Assembly (NCBI RefSeq): GCF_037975245.1
Contig: NC_092570.1
Coordinates: 19,479,418-19,543,417, forward strand
Direction of reading: 5' to 3'
Origin: Apostichopus japonicus
Taxonomy: Eukaryota; Echinodermata; Holothuroidea; Aspidochirotida; Stichopodidae
DNA length: 64,000 bases
Of this stretch, positions 1 to 9,963 are shown piece by piece. Numbering within the stretch: the stretch's first letter is position 1; the number at the start of each line of letters is the position of its first letter. The notes under the pieces were generated by a model. The model searched no databases, was not told the origin of the DNA, and worked only from the letters and a program-made list of their open reading frames with translations. The position numbers were made by a program, and so were the translations under genes.

Positions 1-568
1 TTATCCAATAGAAACATGATATTCCTGCGGCTCATACTGACAAATGCCTTGAAGCATGTCATGAATGTAGAGCATTTAAAACATCATCCCAAATGGGTGT
101 TGGAAAAAGGAAAACTCATGATTCCAAGTTTGCAAGTTAACCCCCAACTAGATCAAGGTTTCATAAAATAGGGGCACTTTCCATTGGCAACAGTTACTAG
201 ATTCAACACTTGACTTTTAATATGATAACAGCAATGACAGCAATAAATCATTGTTATGATATTTCCCCTTTTTTATGAGGGGGGGTACGATGGGGTTGCG
301 GGTAGAGATCATTTTTGTACTTTAAAGATCGTGTTGCATTTCATTACTACCACTTTGAGACCCTGTTGCACTTCTAAGCAGATGCACTACTTTCAACTAT
401 CTTCTGTGATCAGTAATAATTTACAATTTTCGTTTTCACGTTTGCAAACATGTAGCAAAACGTTTCCTACATATTATATTTGTAATTGGGAAGACAAAGT
501 ATCACAAACCTGTTTGCCTTTGACTCTGTTCATTGTACTCCACGTATGTTGTGTCTTATTTCTCGCAG
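1..568 (+). other. Intron of the gene entering from the left
   Basis: This stretch lies upstream of the acceptor at 567-568 and ends in a pyrimidine-rich tract before CAG. I see no second coding exon in it. A short G run lies near 280-287. Calling it an intron is an inference from the acceptor of the following exon. Confidence 0.5.
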
Positions 569-805
569 GATATTCAAAGAGATTACAAACGTTTCTTGGA
601 TTACACCGATGGCAAATACCACTCGGACTACATGATGAGACTCCGTAAACACGGCATGAAGTACGACCACAACTGGGATCGAAGGGACAGCGAGGAAATT
701 GATCTCTATCTGCTGCCCTCATTCATCAATTACCATACCAAACATGGAAATATAACAAGTCATGACGTCACCAAGCAGATGAATTTCGCTCCTGTTACAA
801 GGTGA
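569..805 (+). CDS. Terminal coding exon of an unidentified gene
   Basis: The exon encodes 78 residues and a TGA stop. It opens after a good acceptor (TTATTTCTCGCAG) in phase 0, and the reading frame is open across it. The peptide is hydrophilic and rich in Tyr, Asp, His and Arg, with the stretches DYKRFLDYTDGKYHSDYMMR and HNWDRRDSEEIDLYLLPSF. This looks like the folded C-terminus of a conserved protein rather than random translation. There is no membrane segment. A poly(A) signal follows 57 bp after the stop, which supports a last exon. Upstream exons lie outside the window, so length and domain context are unknown. I do not recognise the family and assign no function. Confidence 0.6.
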   Translation, partial: DIQRDYKRFLDYTDGKYHSDYMMRLRKHGMKYDHNWDRRDSEEIDLYLLPSFINYHTKHGNITSHDVTKQMNFAPVTR

Positions 806-861
806 CGAACATTTCGCTCACAAGTTTGGGCTTAGTGTATTTATAATTGTGAAAATTGCCA

Positions 862-867
862 AATAAA
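862..867 (+). promoter_or_regulatory. Poly(A) signal AATAAA of the left-edge gene
   Basis: A canonical AATAAA lies 57 bp after the stop codon at 803-805, in a short AT-rich 3' UTR. Its position fits 3'-end formation of the left-edge gene. Confidence 0.5.
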
Positions 868-966
868 TGAATGTTTTGGCATTGCTTGGAATCATATCAA
901 TGGGTGAAAGCATGGTGTTGTAGATAGAGTTATATGCCCAGCAGGACACAGATTCTCTTCACCTAT

Positions 967-1290
967 TCAAAAAGGTTGCAGAGCTTCAGACAGCCCAAGA
1001 CATCTTTCAGATTCTCCCTTGCATTTGGAGATAGGCACATCACCCTCTTTCTGGCTGGTCCCGAAATGATCCACCAGGGCCTTGCATTTGCCTTTATCGG
1101 ACAGTTCGTACGTTGTCACTTCTTCAGTAAAGTCGTCTAGCCATTCTTGCAAGGATAGGTCACCATGACGACGAGGCGTGCCTCTGTATTTACTCAGTTT
1201 GTTTTGGGGAATTTCCTAACATCCCATCGCTTAACCGAAGAACTGAGTCATGGCCATGTCTACACCTTGTGGTTCTTCTGGGTCTGCCAT
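967..1290 (-). pseudogene. Decayed retrotransposon gag-like fragment
   Basis: The minus strand starts with an ATG at 1290 and reads MADPEEPQGVDMAMTQFF, then meets two in-frame stops. It continues as an open stretch with LSKYRGTPRRHGDLSLQEWL, then acidic and Lys/Cys-rich residues including KGKCKALVDHFG. The spacing of aromatic, Lys and Leu residues and the 'K.KALV.HFG' pattern resemble the N-terminal capsid-like part of Gag from LTR retrotransposons. No zinc knuckle, protease or polymerase segment is seen nearby. The internal stops and abrupt end show that it is dead. The family assignment rests on pattern only; another repetitive-element or host gag-derived gene is possible. Confidence 0.4.
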
Positions 1291-2131
1291 CTTGCAAAGT
1301 CAGTACAAATGTGTAACAATGTTAGAAGTTAGTACAATTTGCGAGTGCAACCCGGAACCCTCTCTGCTTTTCTCTGCTCTTGTGTTATAGATTATGGAAA
1401 CTTAAGTATAAGCCTGTGCCAACACTGCTTGTTGCAATTGATATAGAATATTCTCTATAGCAGTTTTCTTATATTTTTATTTATTTGAAAACCTTGACAC
1501 TCCCAACTTTAACAGGCTAAAAGTTAATGCTTATGATAATTTTGCAATAAACCACCTCTGTACTTCTTCTGGGCTGAGACTGCTTGGTATAGCTGATGAA
1601 ACAAATCCCACTTCTGACACCATTAAACAGCAGCAAACCCTTTGGGGGGGAGACAAATTTTCCACTTTATCACGAAACAAGTACCACTCACTGGTGGGTG
1701 TTGTTTCTTTTTCAATTTTATCATACTCCTAACTTTTAGCATAATGTAGCAACATAAGCAACTCATTGTTATTCTTAAATTATTAATGATTATATGAATA
1801 TTCATTTCAAAACTGTTAACTTTCTTTACTGTTTTAAATACAACGAAATACAACTTGATAAATCATGCGAATGAACTATATTGTTATAATAGGATATTGG
1901 TATCACATATCATCAGTGCTGCTAGAAGGATGCTACTGATTCAACCTCTCTCTCACTGGATAATATATGATGTTACTGCAGCCACACTATATGTAATGCT
2001 TGATCAACGCACAATGTGGAATACAAATCATTCTATGCATAGATGTAAAGCTGCCCACAGATCTGTGCATGGTACAGATTTGCAAGGAGCTATTTGGATC
2101 AATTGATCAAACAAATGGATTGATCAAACAA

Positions 2132-2177
2132 ATCGCTTCTCTGCCTTTTGGCTAAGATAATGTGTACTATCTATTCC
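2132..2177 (+). pseudogene. U2 snRNA 5'-end-like fragment (truncated pseudogene)
   Basis: The sequence starts ATCGCTTCTC and continues with GCCTTTTGGCTAAGAT, as the 5' end of metazoan U2 snRNA does. About 40 of the first 46 positions agree with U2, then similarity stops. The branch-point-pairing element GTAGTA is changed to GTACTA, and the downstream stem-loops are absent, so this is not a working U2 gene. It may be a truncated retrocopy or the head of a U2-derived SINE. A T-run resembling an Sm site (ACTTTTTGA near 2198) follows, but this may be chance. Confidence 0.55.
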
Positions 2178-3120
2178 CTTTCTAAGGAGCTTATTAACTT
2201 TTTGAAAACGATCACAAAGTCTCGATGCAAGGAGACTAGAGTTGAGAGTGGATCAGTTTTAGTGCCAAACAAACTTTGGTAACTTCTTTAAAGAGGGTGA
2301 CCTTTTGTTAAAAGAGATTTGGATCTATCAAACAAATGGACAAGGTAACACTAGCTTTATGTGAAGTTGTTGCTAGGGTGAAGTGTAATTTACTCCTTGT
2401 TTACAGCATTACCCACTGTTAGCATTAAGTCTACCCAAAACAGATGCAAGTTAAATTTCCTGCATATATTACAAACCCTGCATTTATTTCACAAACTACA
2501 GTACTTCTTTTTTTCTATTTCAATATTTTCAAATATTCAAGAGAATAGGAAGACTTTTCTTTGTAGGGTGTTCTACTAAGTTGTTTGTCAAACTTGATGT
2601 ATGTATTACAAAACAAAGTATCTGATTGATAGTGCATGTATTGTAAATAAACTGGTTGTCTGCGGCGAAACCTCATCTGTACTGTTATGTGTCCGAAAAG
2701 ATTTATTGTCGTCTCGGACGGTCGTTGTAATCAGTGTGAGGCAGTCTCATCTCACCTGCAACCTTTTTTTTCACAATGAAAGGGGGAAAAAAATTAGTTC
2801 TTATTACAATGAAGGTTGCATTGTGCTATATAAACGTACATATTCCACTCAACTGTCCGTAAGTATTTCATCAAATATCCCTTCTCTGGCAGTTTGCTTG
2901 TTTAAAATCCTTTTTAGATCATTGCTTGGTATTTATTTATAGCAGATGTGCCATATGTAAACAATGAAATGTTGATTTTAAAGAGAGTCTAATCAGTGTT
3001 TTGGCACAGTGTGATCTGCTATTATGCCATATAATGCTTGCACCAAAGCTGTGCGTAAATTGGTTTGTCTGTGTGGTATATCAAGAATCTTCAAAATATG
3101 ATTTGCATCAATTTGTTGAT

Positions 3121-3650
3121 AATTGGTAGGCTTTGCAGCAAAACCTTTATTATATCCTCTAAGGGTTAAAACTAGTATCATGTCCATGAACATTATAGAT
3201 TGATCGTAATGGAAAATGAAAGCAGCAATTTTCAGTAACTAATTTTGTTTTCTCTAACAGGGTTTGTGTAATAATATCCGTTGGATGTAATAGTCCAGAT
3301 TTTGTAGTGAGAGAGACGGTCCATTCTTGTATGTATTCTGGCATTGTTGCCTGTACTCTTACTCACCCTTGTGAACTTTACTCAGGGGAGGTGGGGGGGG
3401 GGCTAGTGTGGAATGAAACTGATAATTGGCAGGCTTGGCAGCGAACATTTTTATTTCTTCGAAGGGAAAAAATTGTAGCATCATGTCCGTGAATTCTATA
3501 GATTGATCGTACTGAATTTTCACCAAGCAATTTTATTTTCTTTGACAGGGTTTGTGTAATCATATCTATTGAATGAAGTAGTCCAGACTTTGTAGTGAGT
3601 CTGACAGTCTGTACTTGTATGTATTCTGGTATAGTTTCCGTACTCATACC
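3121..3650. repeat. Diverged tandem duplication, unit ~300 bp
   Basis: Two long segments read in parallel. In each, a '...GGTAGGCTTTGCAGC / GGCAGGCTTGGCAGC' start is followed by 'ATCATGTCC.TGAA', 'TATAGATTGATCGTA', 'AGGGTTTGTGTAAT' and 'TTGTATGTATTCTGG', in the same order. The first copy spans about 3121-3360 and the second about 3424-3650. A G-run (3390s) lies between them. The copies have many substitutions, so the duplication is old. No coding potential is seen. Confidence 0.7.
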
Positions 3651-4431
3651 ATGGTAAATTTGTAAACGTCCTCATAATCAGAGCATGTGAATAGGAGTAG
3701 AGGTACTAATGCAATAGTAAATATTCATACTCAGAGTTAGAGGTTTGTACTAGTTACTCACATTAAGGGAATTCTACTTGTACTCTTAACTCATTGTACT
3801 TATACTGCAAGCTGGAATTTCCAATCTGTCTATTAACAGATAGATATGTAATAATAGGCAGAATGGTTGACAGCTTAAATTAAGAATTTGTAATGTTTAT
3901 TTTGATGAAGAGAACACAGATGTGAAAGTTTGTTTTGTAACAGGGCTAGCCTCCTCTTTAATTGGTGACAGCTGGTGGAATTGAATGGATAGTAGAGATA
4001 TTGACAATTCACCGTTTGTTGGAATCATTCCACCATTCTGTCGTGTCTGTACATCGATACTAACAGTCTCAATTATATACATTCGTTAGCCCTCAGTGGT
4101 TAAATACTACCAAAGTCATTCACACGTAAGCCAGGACAGTTTGTTAATCTCGATATTTCATGTATTCTGAATTGTGTGCTAAAGAGACTTTTTGTATTAT
4201 CTTAGTCACTGAAGTGACTATTTGACAGTCAGGGCTTGAAAGAGCCTGATAAATATATTTTTGGAATTAAATCATCAATATTAAGTATCGCTTATCTGTT
4301 TTTATTTTGCTTCTTCTTTCTGTGATCGTTATTGGTCGATACTGGATAGCGAAGTTTGCTTTGAAAATTTTGGAGGAAGTGTACACACTACACGTCACCT
4401 TTAAGATAAATCTATAACCATCAATTTAACA

Positions 4432-4522
4432 ATGGTTTGCAGAACAGAAGTATTCAAGTTTTTCAACATTGGAATTGCCTTCTTCATGGTCCTGGTGTGT
4501 GCCACAGATGGCCTTCCTTATG
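4432..4522 (+). CDS. Acidic secreted protein, exon 1 (signal peptide)
   Basis: This is exon 1 of a three-exon gene (4432-4522, 5234-5657, 6568-6610) encoding 185 residues. The ATG is the first in frame after an upstream in-frame TAA and has a purine at -3 and G at +4. The peptide begins MVCRTEVFKFF and continues with a hydrophobic core (IGIAFFMVLVCA), a typical cleavable signal peptide, so entry into the secretory pathway is likely. The donor TATG|GTAAAT leaves phase 1, which matches the acceptor of exon 2 and restores a Gly codon. No family is recognised. The acidic, tyrosine-containing mature protein suggests a secreted or ER-luminal cation-binding protein, but that is inference only. Confidence 0.65.
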
Positions 4523-5233
4523 GTAAATTTTCTTTATCTGCCAATCTGTACAAGTATTCATATTTGTTCATTATTCATTACAAGTCATTATTATTCGCCC
4601 AAATCTGCTAGAAAATCAAATAATGGTCAGCCCTGCCCAACTGTCAACACATTTAACCGTTGCCACTATAGCATATCACAGTATCACCTCTCTGAGACAA
4701 TTAATGGTCAAGTTTAACATTTGTCAATCTTTGGGAATCATTTAGAAGGTCAAAAAGAGTTTTTTTGAAAAGTTTCTTAGCATACTGAAATTTGTGCCAA
4801 TACTAAAGATCATTAATGCTCTTAAATGGTCAAAAGACTTTGTTTTTGTAGGTTTTTTACTTCAGATACCTATGTCCTGAAAATGCCACCTTTAGAGAAG
4901 TAAGCTTTGTGTAGATGATGCTTACAATTTATAGGATTTAAAATGACAAAAATAGACAGTTATTAAAAACATGAGAAAAGTGAGTTCCAAACTTTTTGGC
5001 TCTAACTGTATGAATATGCCTGCCTGCTACGCTTCAGAGTTTGAAGAAACAAAAAGTCTGACAACTTGCTGTTCACAACGAGTAACATTTTCAATGTTGT
5101 AATCATTCCTTAATTTCATAGTAAGAATGAACTTGTGATTTCTGATAGGCTATGTATTTAACATATTTAAGAAATTTGTTTTGGATCAAATGATGCATTT
5201 TTTTCAGATATTGCAGTTATTTGTCATTTACAG
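4523..5233 (+). other. Intron 1 of the acidic secreted protein gene
   Basis: The intron runs from GTAAAT at the donor to TTGTCATTTACAG at the acceptor. It is AT-rich, and no repeat or RNA gene is evident in it. Confidence 0.6.
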
Positions 5234-5657
5234 GTCCTCTTCCACCTGAAGCAGGAGCAGGGTTCTCTTTTCAAAGTTTCAAAGAATTTGTGTTAGGAGA
5301 GTTTCCTTCTGATAAACACACCCACGATCCTGCCGAGAAATACATGCATAAAGGGCAGGAACCATCTGTTGCGGAGGTAGCCATTGCCCAGTCACATGAC
5401 CAGCCCGTTGCTGAGAGGGTAAACGATGGAACGGATGGCGACCAAAATGCAGAACAGGAAATTGCTCAAGCTAGAGTTATGGATGATGATGATGATGAAT
5501 ATGATGATGATGATGATGATTATGATGATGATGATGTGAATGCTCAGGATGTAAATGAAGATGATGATCTTATACAACAAGAACCAATAGAGGAATTGGA
5601 TGTCCCTCATGAACACCCTGAAGCTGAATATAAAGGGATCATGGAAGATATTGCTGA
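5234..5657 (+). CDS. Acidic secreted protein, exon 2 (main body, Asp-rich)
   Basis: This exon carries most of the mature protein. It starts with GPLPPEAGAGFSFQSFKEFV, a possibly amphipathic segment, followed by a His-containing hydrophilic part. It then has a run made almost only of Asp with two Tyr (5482-5535) and a Glu/Asp-rich tail. There are no cysteines after the signal peptide, so disulfide domains are excluded. The Asp tract is encoded by GAT repeats, so it may vary in length between individuals. The donor GCTGA|GTAAGT is a consensus site and is used instead of reading on to an immediate TAA. Similar composition occurs in secreted Ca2+-binding, ER-luminal and biomineral-matrix proteins; no specific homologue is recognised. 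Confidence 0.7.
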
Positions 5658-6567
5658 GTAAGTCTATAAGCTGTTTAATTCTTGCTAGAGTGACCCAAGG
5701 ACCTGAAGGGGGCAGTATGCTATCAGGTATAGCACATTCTTGGGATGTAGAGTTAGAAATCTTGTCAGGGATGAAGGGGGAGGGGGGTTGGAGGGCAGTA
5801 GGTGGAAAGCTGGGGGGAAAGGATCTACATGTGATCTTTTATGGACATTTGGTGTTGAGCATGGGGCATCGTGTTTCACTGAATGCAATGATATGATAAA
5901 TTTATTTCAGGAGGTTAAACTGATTTCTAGCTTTCAATGAGTTAATTTTGCTTGATAATAGGCCGTATGTTTTCCCAACTGTTTTAGAACTATTGTTTCT
6001 GGTGGGTTGTATAGTTGTTTATAAAGCTGCTCATTTTTATTTAAACTGATCCTCCTTTTGTCTATTAAAGAGGTTATTGCTTTTAAGGTTCAATCATGCT
6101 TATGCTGGGGTATGTTTCAATATTTTATCAACACTTTTGTGCACTTTCTTTAGGGAATCTTAATTAAAGCAAATTTTAATTACAGACTTGAAACATGTCA
6201 CTTCATTCAAAGGTTGAGTCAAGTTGTTGTTACCAGGTAGTAATTTTTTTTTGCTCGGGTCAAATCATCAAGTCACTGTATTATTTATATGGCAAGAAGA
6301 TTGATGAAGATTGATGAATTTGATTGAGTCATTTCAACTTAATATGAAATTCAGTGGCTCAACAAACAATAAAAAATTTCACTAAGCAATTTTGTTTTTG
6401 TTTAAGTTTGATGCCTATGATTAAAAGCAAGTAATATAGTGAATTCAATATAAAAATTAATTACATTCGTTCAAAAATATTGATCACTTTTGGTACCCTG
6501 TCAGAAATGATGTAGCCTTTATTTACTATATGAAATCATATATCATTCTTATTTCTCTCTCCTTTAG
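5658..6567 (+). other. Intron 2 of the acidic secreted protein gene
   Basis: The intron runs from GTAAGT to a long pyrimidine tract and AG (ATTTCTCTCTCCTTTAG). A G-rich patch lies near 5777-5820. No other feature is evident. Confidence 0.6.
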
Positions 6568-6610
6568 GCAAACTGTGGTGAAGGATGTGACTTTGAAGGA
6601 AGAAATTTAA
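6568..6610 (+). CDS. Acidic secreted protein, exon 3 (C-terminus)
   Basis: The exon joins exon 2 in phase (GA|G) and encodes EQTVVKDVTLKEEI before TAA. The reading is supported by a strong acceptor, matching phase and a poly(A) signal 109 bp downstream. The C-terminal KEEI is not a canonical KDEL/HDEL retention signal, although it is loosely similar, so ER retention is only a possibility. Confidence 0.6.
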
Positions 6611-6718
6611 AAAGAAAATTTATTAGAAAAGCTTACAGGAGAAAGAAAAGAAGCAATGAAAAATCTATGTAGCTGTACCAGTTCTTCAAGAGGCCATCGA
6701 AAACTGGACTTACCACTA

Positions 6719-6724
6719 AATAAA
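6719..6724 (+). promoter_or_regulatory. Poly(A) signal AATAAA of the acidic protein gene
   Basis: A canonical AATAAA lies 109 bp after the stop codon and is followed by a T-rich stretch. It fits the 3' end of the three-exon gene. Confidence 0.55.
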
Positions 6725-8523
6725 GAGTTTTATTTTGCAGAATTTCAAGTTATATTTTGGTGTCCAAAGATTAGATGAACTCGTCTGTAAGCAAGGTCTG
6801 CATTGACCAGAGAGTGATGGTGAAACTGATTGCAGATGGTGTGAGAAATGCATGTTTAATCATAGTAGCATGTACTGAAAAAGGGATGAAGTGTTATTTC
6901 CTTTTTTTGCAACAAATATGGTATCACTATTTTATGGTAATTCTTCCTGTCTCAACATATTTTTAAAATTCCATACACATGCTATGTCCTTTGTAATGAC
7001 CTCTCAATCAACCCTCCATCTACCCCCTACCAACTATCTTCACCAACCCCTCGTTCATTTAAGTGAATTTTGAGATTATTAAAAGACTGCTGTGGTATTT
7101 CAAACATGGATCAGTGATTACAAATTGTATGCAGTTGTCAGTGGTTAAAACTTTCTGGGTTGAAAGTTACTCATATATACTGCTATAAATTCCTGTTTGT
7201 GGCCTCTGGTGAGATTTTCACACCTTAACAAATATTGGTGGCAGTCTTTAACATTATTAACTAAGTCTACTCTTGCTTGACTGTTTGTAGGAATCTCTCA
7301 CACATTTAATGATAAAATTTCCAAAGTTTTCTGAACAATTTAAATGATCACAGACTAAAAGATATTTAAGCCAAATTATCTGATATTTTGCAAATTATGC
7401 TTTTTGTAGATTTTTGCCATATACATCATGATCATCATGCTGTCAAGTTGAGTAGATGACAGTAAAAAAATTGTGTCAATGTTTTGATAAGTGATGACAA
7501 AGAACTGAAGCCATTGTCACTTGAATTTTCTGTCTGTTTAATTATCATATCCCAAAGATATTAAATATTTCTAATTAATTTCCGCTTTGAGTTAAAATGT
7601 GCCTCTCATGGTTACTCTTAAGGATGAAAGAGACTAAAACAATCGGAAACAAGAGAATAATAAAGATGTTACTGAAGGAAAACAAATCTGAACATGATGT
7701 CTGCAACTATTCCATACCACATGTAATGCTGTATATGCATCATTAGAAATGGAATAACGTATAATTTTGATTAGCACTAATATGGTGGGGCTGGGTCATC
7801 AATCTGTCCCCTTCCCCACCTCCAACGCCAGTCAACATTCAGTCGGTAGATTTTGTCAATATTCAACATTATTTATTAGCACAACGTGGCATTTAACCTA
7901 ATAAAAGACCTAATTTATAGTCTAATATGCCTCGGATGCAGCATTTAAATGTCTTAACTTTGACATTATTTGGAGGGAGAACCCCTAACCCTCCTACAAG
8001 GGTAGCAACCCTACAAACCCTACAGCCACATCCCCCTTTTGAAAAAGTGTTTCATCCACCTACAGCACGCCCATAAAGGTTCATCATGCCCAAACCAAAT
8101 GCAGATGGGGTAATTTTGGAATCCCCCTCCCCCCCCACACACCTTTGATATTTTGTGCAGGTCTTGAATGAATAATGTTTGGCTGTCCTGTTTAGTGTTG
8201 ATATAAACCAAAAGAATTTAACTCAGATACTCTACTTTTATGATGGTCACTCATGCGCCAACTGCAAAAAGCATTTTACTATACGCTTGAAATATTTTAC
8301 CACATGAGACGTACATGCTAACGTATGAACAACACACTTGAACGTCTTGTGATTATCCAGAGAGTCATAACTACCAGGAATGTAAGTTTCAATACTTATA
8401 GTGGTTTTAAGCATGCTAGGGCACAACACTGAAGACCTTACAAACACAAATTGGTACATATACTCAAAATTTCATTCAAGCAGTTTGTAATTAAGATGAC
8501 TTCTCGTGTTTCCAACCCACTGG

Positions 8524-9004
8524 CAGTGGCGGCGGAACCGGGGGGGCTTGGGGGGGCTCAGCCCCCCAATGAAAAAGTTGAGGGGGCAAATACATGATAA
8601 GCCCCCCCAATATTTACCAAGGCTCCGAAACGTGCATCTGCCCATTTTTCAATGCATACTTGCAGGCTTGGAGTAATCGTAATCAGTAATCGTAATCGAT
8701 TACATTTTTTGAAGTAATCGTAATCGTAATCGATTACTTTTGTGAAAATTACAAAGTAATCGTAATCGTAATCGATTACAAGTCCGTTTATCCGTTTATC
8801 TGCAAACAAGTCCGTTTATCCGTTTATCTGCAAATTAGCAAGGCCCGGAAAGGGTCATTTTCTGCAATCTAGGGAGTATCTTTACTCAAAATTTTTCTGT
8901 ACGCTCCGCGCCAACCTGTGGTGGCACTCCGCTTAGATAGTGTCGAAAGCGCCCCTACAGACCATTCTTGCCCCCCCTGACCAATACCCCTAGCTCCGCC
9001 ACTG
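8524..9004. mobile_element. MITE-like DNA transposon with CAGTGGCGG termini
   Basis: The left end reads CAGTGGCGGCGGA and the right end TCCGCCACTG, forming an imperfect inverted repeat at the boundaries of a 481-bp block with no coding capacity. A TIR beginning CAG and the short length fit non-autonomous hAT-type elements. The flanking 8-mers do not match, so a target-site duplication is not shown. The interior holds an array of TAATCG words and a GC-rich 'CTCCGCGCCAACC...GGTGGC' block related to 9110-9330 and to 45085-45190. Confidence 0.5.
8671..8820. repeat. TAATCG/ATCGATTAC array inside the MITE
   Basis: Three consecutive blocks each contain AGTAATCGTAATC words ending in ATCGATTAC. They are followed by AAGTCCGTTTATCCGTTTATC repeated twice. 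ATCGATTAC is the reverse complement of GTAATCGAT, so each block can fold back. These look like subterminal repeats of a transposon. Confidence 0.65.
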
Positions 9005-9109
9005 CCCTTACTACACTCAAAAACGTCTTTGTGAGTACACTACAAGTAATTAATAGCTACTCTCTTAAAACACCATCGAATATACAAATTACAATGTTTT
9101 ACAACTTTT

Positions 9110-9330
9110 ACGGGCAATCTGAGAAATTGCAGGCTTGAGACCCATATTTTAGGGCTAGATATTCGCAGTATAAAACACTCGGGAAGTGCCGTTTCCGGCC
9201 ATCTGGGGGTTTGAAAACCCATTTTTTTTTTTTACGCTCCGCGCCAACCGATGGTGGCGCTCCGCTTAGATAGTCTCCACACATTAGCCCCCCCAATAAT
9301 TTTCCCGTTCCCCCGTGGCTGCCCGCTGGC
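9110..9330. mobile_element. Fragment of a repeat family shared with 45080-45190
   Basis: The block contains GGGAAGTGCCGTTTCCGGCC, a T-run, then CTCCGCGCCAACC and GGTGGCGCTCCGCTTAGATAGT. The reverse complement of the same string order occurs at 45080-45190, and a partial direct copy lies at 8903-8943. It is therefore an interspersed repeat with at least three copies in the window. No coding capacity is seen. Confidence 0.6.
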
Positions 9331-9922
9331 TATCTTGACCTAATTTAACTTAATTATAGCCATTAACCTGAAAAAGATCAATTGGACAAACTTTTTCTTT
9401 TTGTAAAAATGTGCAGTTGTTTGAGCTAAAACATGCTTAATTCATGGTTGTTTTGACAACACTGGGCAGAAAAATCTGTAGAAACACACAAAATGCAATC
9501 CTTAATTAATTTACTCATTAATGTTTGCGGGCTAAACAATGTAGTTCTTAATCAATCGTGCGCTGAACTAACTTGACAGATATTTTTTTTCAGCTAAAAA
9601 GATTCAATAAATTGCTTTAAAAGTTGATTCTCCATTTACAATGTAACAGTGGGAGTTATGGATGGCTTCCATCTTTGGCTGATACTTGACGTTTTCTTGC
9701 GTTTTCAATGACTCACGTTTAACCATCTGTGTCCAAAACAGCTGCTACACTTCCAACTGGTAAAGACTCAAAGGATATATTTGAAATGCATTTTTGCTGT
9801 TGCCAAACCTATAAAAATGTTTAATGCTCAATTAGAATGTAATAAAGCATGTATATCCAATCTGTTGGTGTTTCATTTTCTTTGTGGCCTGATATAGTTG
9901 ACTTCTTTGCTTGGACATAATT

Positions 9923-9963
9923 CCCCCCTCCCCTCCCCTCCCCTCCCTCCCCCTCCTCCTCCC
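9923..9963. repeat. Homopyrimidine C-rich tract
   Basis: About 40 bp made only of C and T, with repeats of CCCCT. The minus strand has many G runs and could form G-quadruplex or triplex structures; this is inferred from composition. Confidence 0.7.

Larger units (their letters stand above)
863..4431. other. Intergenic spacer with decayed repeats
   Basis: No coding exon is supported here apart from a decayed gag-like fragment on the minus strand (967-1290). A U2 snRNA-like fragment (2132-2177) and a diverged tandem duplication (3121-3650) are listed separately. Around 3690-3800 are scattered GTAC-containing words that resemble, in inverse orientation, those at 49350-49590. The rest is unremarkable AT-rich DNA. 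The promoter of the gene at 4432 must lie near the right end, but no clear TATA box was identified. Confidence 0.5.

Noticed and set aside
5392-5616. Minus-strand open frame with an Ile-rich run
   Set aside because: It is the antisense shadow of the Asp-encoding GAT repeats of the acidic protein exon 2.
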